From the NCBI RefSeq assembly GCF_024054565.1, contig NZ_JAMXLR010000061.1, positions 124,001 through 188,000 on the forward strand: a stretch of 64,000 nucleotides of DNA, read 5' to 3'. This document shows, one piece after another, positions 60,754 to 64,000 of the stretch. The notes below the pieces were generated by a model. It made no database searches. It was not told the DNA's origin and saw only the letters and a list, made by a program, of their open reading frames with translations. Source of the stretch: Aeoliella straminimaris. GTDB taxonomy: Bacteria > Planctomycetota > Planctomycetia > Pirellulales > Lacipirellulaceae. Numbering within the stretch: position 1 is the first letter of the stretch; each line of letters begins with the position of its first letter. The position numbers were made by a program, and so were the translations under genes.

Positions 60754-61596
60754 CTACAGTCCCAGGAACTCTTCGGCCAGTTCCTGCAGCGGAGCACGGT
60801 CGAATGCCATGCCGGTCCATCGCTCGAGTGCCAGCGCCGTTTCGCTGGCAAACAGTTGCACACCATCGATGATGGTCGCCCCCTGTTGGTTGGCAAACTT
60901 CAGCAGTCCCGTGCGCGAACCACGCAGTCGCGTGTCGACCACTGTCAGTTTCTGTTCGGCAGCCGACGTGTCGATCACAGGGCGCGACTCCTGGTCGTCG
61001 CCATCGGGTGCAAAGACCACGATACTCACGCCCGCGGGGGTGCGGACCGTGTTGTCGTTGATTGACACCGGCGAGATGTTCTGGGAGGTTGCTTCGGTAA
61101 GTTGCTCCACAAGTTCCGCAAGCTGACCTTCGTCGCTATCAGCCAGGTGTACCGCCGTGGCACCCGCGTCGCACGCGCCGGCCGCAATGGCTCGGGCGAT
61201 GCTGCCGCAGCCGATGACCATCACCGACTTTTCGGCTACCTTGTCCGTGCCCCCCAGCGCATCGGCCAGGGCGGCGCCGAAAGTATTGTCGCCCACCAGT
61301 TTGCCCTGCTCGCGAACCAGGCAATCGACCGATCCTGCAGCAGCTGCGCGGGGCGTCAGCACTTCCAGGTATTCGACCGCGGCGGTGCGGAACTCGGGCG
61401 CCACCAGCACTCCGCGAAAGCCCAGCACATCGAGCCCCTCGAGTGCCTTCTCCAAATGGGCATCGTCCACTTCGAACGACAAGAACCGCCAATCGAGTTC
61501 CGCTTGCGTTAAGGCTTGTTCCACCACGTAATGCGTGGGGTTGCCAGCGGCGCTAGCGGCAAGGAACGCGCATCGTTCGAGCAGAGTTTCAGACAC
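60754..61596 (-). CDS. Shikimate dehydrogenase-like protein lacking the usual catalytic residues
   Basis: 280 aa with the AroE layout: NPTHYVVEQALTQAELDWRF (substrate half) and KSVMVIGCGSIARAIAAGAC (NADP Rossmann). However, the normal NxTxPxK is replaced by GVLVAPEFRTAAVEYLEV, so the catalytic Lys is missing, and the NTDG segment reads GDNTFGAAL, without Asp. A C-terminal ASETALALERWTGMAFDRAP helix is conserved. Either a changed substrate or a non-enzymatic paralogue. The ATG is the first in the frame. Confidence 0.7.
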   Translation of the reverse strand: MSETLLERCAFLAASAAGNPTHYVVEQALTQAELDWRFLSFEVDDAHLEKALEGLDVLGFRGVLVAPEFRTAAVEYLEVLTPRAAAAGSVDCLVREQGKLVGDNTFGAALADALGGTDKVAEKSVMVIGCGSIARAIAAGACDAGATAVHLADSDEGQLAELVEQLTEATSQNISPVSINDNTVRTPAGVSIVVFAPDGDDQESRPVIDTSAAEQKLTVVDTRLRGSRTGLLKFANQQGATIIDGVQLFASETALALERWTGMAFDRAPLQELAEEFLGL

Positions 61597-61799
61597 GGAG
61601 TTGCACGGTGGTGTTGGACTAGTGAGGCAAAATCCGGCGAGCTACACTTCCCCGGACCGACGCCACCGCTACGAATGTTCTCGTGCGGAACTCCGGTACG
61701 CCCCAACGGCGAATTGACTTACACTATTTTGACCATCCGGTCGCTTCGCCGCAACGCCGATGGGACATTTCGGCCAACCACAAGCTCCAGAACATCCCC

Positions 61800-62621
61800 G
61801 TGACTGATCCCGCTGCCACCACCGACGACGACGGCCGCACCTCGGCGAGCCGCCTTGGGCCATTCTCGCTGGCGGTGGTTGCGGCGATCGTGCTGACGGA
61901 CGTGATCGCCCTGTTGCCGTGGAACAGGACGTTGGACGAAACTCGTGTCGCCGTCTTTCTGGGATTCATGATTGGACAGGCAGGGGCCCTGCCCTTGTGG
62001 ACTTTTGCGGCGGGGATCAGGTATCGCCTCCTGATGGCAGTTGGTTCGTTAGCGGGTGCTTCACTAATAGCTGTACTTTTCGCCTACTGGGTTGAAATCC
62101 CAGACCTAGATGATTTGGCAATCCTTGTGCTGATGTTCCTTGTCTATGCGTTGGCCATCTTGCTTTCCATGTTGCTGATTCACTCGCTCCGCAGCCGGAC
62201 AGATCTCTCGACCTGGCAACCTCGTTTCGTGGTTCGCCAGTTGCTGGGCGTCATGATCGTCACTGCGCTGATCGCTGCCACCGTGCGACTGGCTTTGCCG
62301 GCGATTGACGCCTTCGGCGACATCGGAAACCTGGCGCCGCTTTTTGGATGGTCGGTCACAGCAATCACCGCTGGCGTGCTACTGCTGAATCATCCGCCGA
62401 GTCTCTGGCGGTTGGGCGCCTTCGCAGGAATTGGCCTGGCGATTGGTTATCTTTGCACTCGTCTTACCAGCTGGGATGAAGGACTCTACGCAAACGTCGT
62501 CCAGATGACGACGCTCGCAGTCTGCCTGGTGGTACCGCAATTCGATCGCTACGTGTTGCGAGTGGCGCTCGAGCCTCGTGAAAGATCAGACCCCGAGCAG
62601 CACCTTGACGAAAACGCGTAG
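61800..62621 (+). CDS. Membrane protein A of a tandem paralogous pair
   Basis: About 273 aa from GTG 61800 (VTDPAATTDD). Around eight predicted membrane segments, e.g. FSLAVVAAIVLTDVIALLPW, LLMAVGSLAGASLIAVLFAY, LGVMIVTALIAATVRLALPA; then a tail ending QFDRYVLRVALEPRER. Both start and function are uncertain. It shares the C-terminal block with the next gene, indicating duplication; the two coding regions overlap by 44 bases. Confidence 0.6.
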   Translation: MTDPAATTDDDGRTSASRLGPFSLAVVAAIVLTDVIALLPWNRTLDETRVAVFLGFMIGQAGALPLWTFAAGIRYRLLMAVGSLAGASLIAVLFAYWVEIPDLDDLAILVLMFLVYALAILLSMLLIHSLRSRTDLSTWQPRFVVRQLLGVMIVTALIAATVRLALPAIDAFGDIGNLAPLFGWSVTAITAGVLLLNHPPSLWRLGAFAGIGLAIGYLCTRLTSWDEGLYANVVQMTTLAVCLVVPQFDRYVLRVALEPRERSDPEQHLDENA

Positions 62622-63414
62622 CATCACGATCGCCGGCGGGGCCTTCACCATGGCGGCTATCGCCCTGGTGGTGCTGGCCGACTTGTTTGTGCCGCTTGTC
62701 ATCTCGCGTGCTACAAGAGAGTCCGTTCTGATTGGACTGAGCTTCGGGCAGATGGGAGTCGCCGTGCTGTGGGCAAGTTCTGCAGCGGTCCTTTCGTGGA
62801 GGAGAATCGCCGTTTGCTACCTGGTTGCCGTCGTCACCGCTCTGCACTTCGTCTTCTATGAAGGTCGCGGCATTCAAGTGGATGCCGCAGCGATGATTGT
62901 GACGATTTGGATATCACTTCCGACCCTCGTTTTGGGGGTGAATTTCGCCTTGCGATGGATCCGCCAATATCGGAATCGTTACACCGAAAAGGGGGAACAG
63001 CCTCCCAGGTTTGGTGTCCGACATCTTTTGATGGCCAGCACCGCGATTGCGGTGGTTTCATTGATTGTTCGTTTCGCTTTGCCGGAATTGGGCTCGGCGA
63101 ATGTCGATACCATCGTCGTGTGGGTACTGCAAAGCACGGCCATAACACTGGTCGCAGTCGAAGTCTCTCGCAGTAAGATGAAAGTACTCTGGCAAGTCGG
63201 CCTGTTGGCAATTGCCTGCATGGCAGGCAGCTTCTGGCTCTCCAACAGCATCGAGTGGGAAGACGCTTGGCTGGCCAACGTAATTCAGACGCTGGTGCTG
63301 GCGATTGCTTTGCTGGCACCGCGCCTCGATCGCTACACGATGCGAATCACGCTCGAGCCACGCGAAAGGGAAACTCCTGTCGAGCCCGAAACCGCCGAGG
63401 ATCTAACGGAGTAA
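62578..63414 (+). CDS. Membrane protein B of a tandem paralogous pair
   Basis: 278 aa from GTG 62578, overlapping gene A. Membrane segments: ITIAGGAFTMAAIALVVLAD, GVAVLWASSAAVLSWRRIAV, ISLPTLVLGVNFALRWIRQY, FGVRHLLMASTAIAVVSLIV. The end LDRYTMRITLEPRERE matches DRYVLRVALEPRER of the neighbour. Function unknown; the two may form a complex. The last 12 bases overlap the convergent methyltransferase. Confidence 0.6.
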   Translation: MKDQTPSSTLTKTRSITIAGGAFTMAAIALVVLADLFVPLVISRATRESVLIGLSFGQMGVAVLWASSAAVLSWRRIAVCYLVAVVTALHFVFYEGRGIQVDAAAMIVTIWISLPTLVLGVNFALRWIRQYRNRYTEKGEQPPRFGVRHLLMASTAIAVVSLIVRFALPELGSANVDTIVVWVLQSTAITLVAVEVSRSKMKVLWQVGLLAIACMAGSFWLSNSIEWEDAWLANVIQTLVLAIALLAPRLDRYTMRITLEPRERETPVEPETAEDLTE

Positions 63415-64000
63415 ACTTCGCTCCACACCGATGCGGCGTGCCTTGATCCGCACGTACGGGGCGATGTACTGGGCGCGGTGGGCGAACGTGCCATGCTCCG
63501 CATCGGCCTTCGCATGCATCGGTTCAAGCAGGCCTTCGACCACGAACCCGGCCTGGCACAAACCGCCGATCAACTGCTCCCACCGGTGGAGGTATTCGGT
63601 AGCTCCTTGCTCCCTCAGCCGCGATGGTTCGTCCGGCGGCAGCGGTTTGTCCCGATAGTATGTTTCTTCGAGCACGTACCCCCCGGCCTGCGGCTTCGCC
63701 CTGCACTGCAGGCTCGCTGGCGACTTGTGCTGGCTGACGTACAGCCCGTCGCCGCGGACAACGCGGGCCACCTGCTGGTACACGGCCAGAACATCGGGCA
63801 CGTAGCAGGTGCTCACGGGCTGAATCACCAGGTCGAACTCGCCGGTACCGAACATCGACAGGTCGGTCATCGAGCCTTCTACGATACGAACCTGCAGGCG
63901 TCGCTCGCGGGCCACTTCGGCGTCTTGCGCCAGCATCGCGCGGCTGATGTCCAGCACGGTGACTTCCGCGCCGGCCGCCGCATAGAGCGCACTCTGCCTT
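63403..64000 (-). CDS. Class I SAM methyltransferase, partial
   Basis: The gene runs off the right edge; its amino end is missing. The frame from 64000 gives RQSALYAAAGAEVTVLDISR AML, the end of a motif I region with the acidic D in VLDIS, followed by LSMFGTGEFDLVIQPVSTCY, VVRGDGLYVSQHKSPASLQC and a C-terminal cap. Small-molecule methyltransferase; the substrate is not evident. About 198 codons visible. Confidence 0.85.
   Translation of the reverse strand, partial: RQSALYAAAGAEVTVLDISRAMLAQDAEVARERRLQVRIVEGSMTDLSMFGTGEFDLVIQPVSTCYVPDVLAVYQQVARVVRGDGLYVSQHKSPASLQCRAKPQAGGYVLEETYYRDKPLPPDEPSRLREQGATEYLHRWEQLIGGLCQAGFVVEGLLEPMHAKADAEHGTFAHRAQYIAPYVRIKARRIGVERSLLR

Overview
The window looks like a chromosome segment of a planctomycete, probably of the Pirellulales. 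The inference rests on several things seen together: GC-rich coding sequence, PEP-CTERM-type secreted proteins, a secreted formylglycine sulfatase, a TPR-ExbB-ExbD-ExbD envelope operon, small single-TM proteins, a Lys-rich H1-like protein and a sigma-4/alpha-CTD-like regulator. No rRNA or tRNA gene was recognised, so the placement is not proven.

Layout. 1-7.8 kb: partial C25 (gingipain-like) peptidase, PEP-CTERM-like proteins, a DNA-binding protein, an 805-aa TPR protein and a BRCT/MerR/TPR protein. 7.9-10.1 kb: two lower-GC orphan genes between copies of a CGCGGAT repeat. 10.2-17.6 kb: sulfatase, Cys/Pro-rich secreted protein, HdeD-like membrane protein, methyltransferase, YkgJ-like protein, an orphan-gene cassette, hisS. 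17.8-21.3 kb: TPR-ExbB-ExbD-ExbD operon interrupted by an orphan gene. 21.5-30.4 kb: BSP-family peptidase, miaB, fmt and def (separated by another cassette), a PD-(D/E)XK-like protein and small secreted or membrane proteins. 30.8-45.8 kb: a plus-strand phage-derived module (NlpC/P60-like hydrolase, trypsin-like protease, ParB-like protein, ABC-ATPase/GNAT fusion, terminase small and large subunits, portal, prohead protease, decoration protein, capsid, LamG protein, head-closure-like protein) without recognisable integrase, tail tube or tape measure. 45.8-64 kb: glgA, aminotransferase, inositol-phosphate synthase, Lys-rich protein, DEAD-box helicase, a broken antitoxin gene, iron-type ABC binding protein, MBL hydrolase, soluble chemotaxis transducer, GH57 enzyme, bioD, AroE-like protein, two tandem paralogous membrane proteins and a partial methyltransferase.

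The most striking non-coding feature is a set of unrelated short repeat families that occur as inverted pairs with fixed polarity between genes. The commonest (family A) has outer ends close to AATCAGTCGCGGAT. Some pairs are empty; others enclose single orphan genes of visibly lower GC, twice inside a second, outer inverted pair. These gene-plus-repeat units sit in otherwise conventional loci (fmt-def, exbB-exbD, upstream of hisS) and look like small mobile or exchangeable gene cassettes. Three plus-strand loci ending in strong intrinsic terminators share a GGTATC...GAGCCC lead-in and may be related small RNAs.

Working together: hisS, miaB, fmt, def and the DEAD-box helicase serve translation and RNA metabolism; glgA and the GH57 enzyme serve alpha-glucan metabolism; ExbB, ExbD and the secreted PEP-CTERM, sulfatase and peptidase proteins belong to the envelope and exported enzymes of a polysaccharide- and protein-degrading lifestyle.
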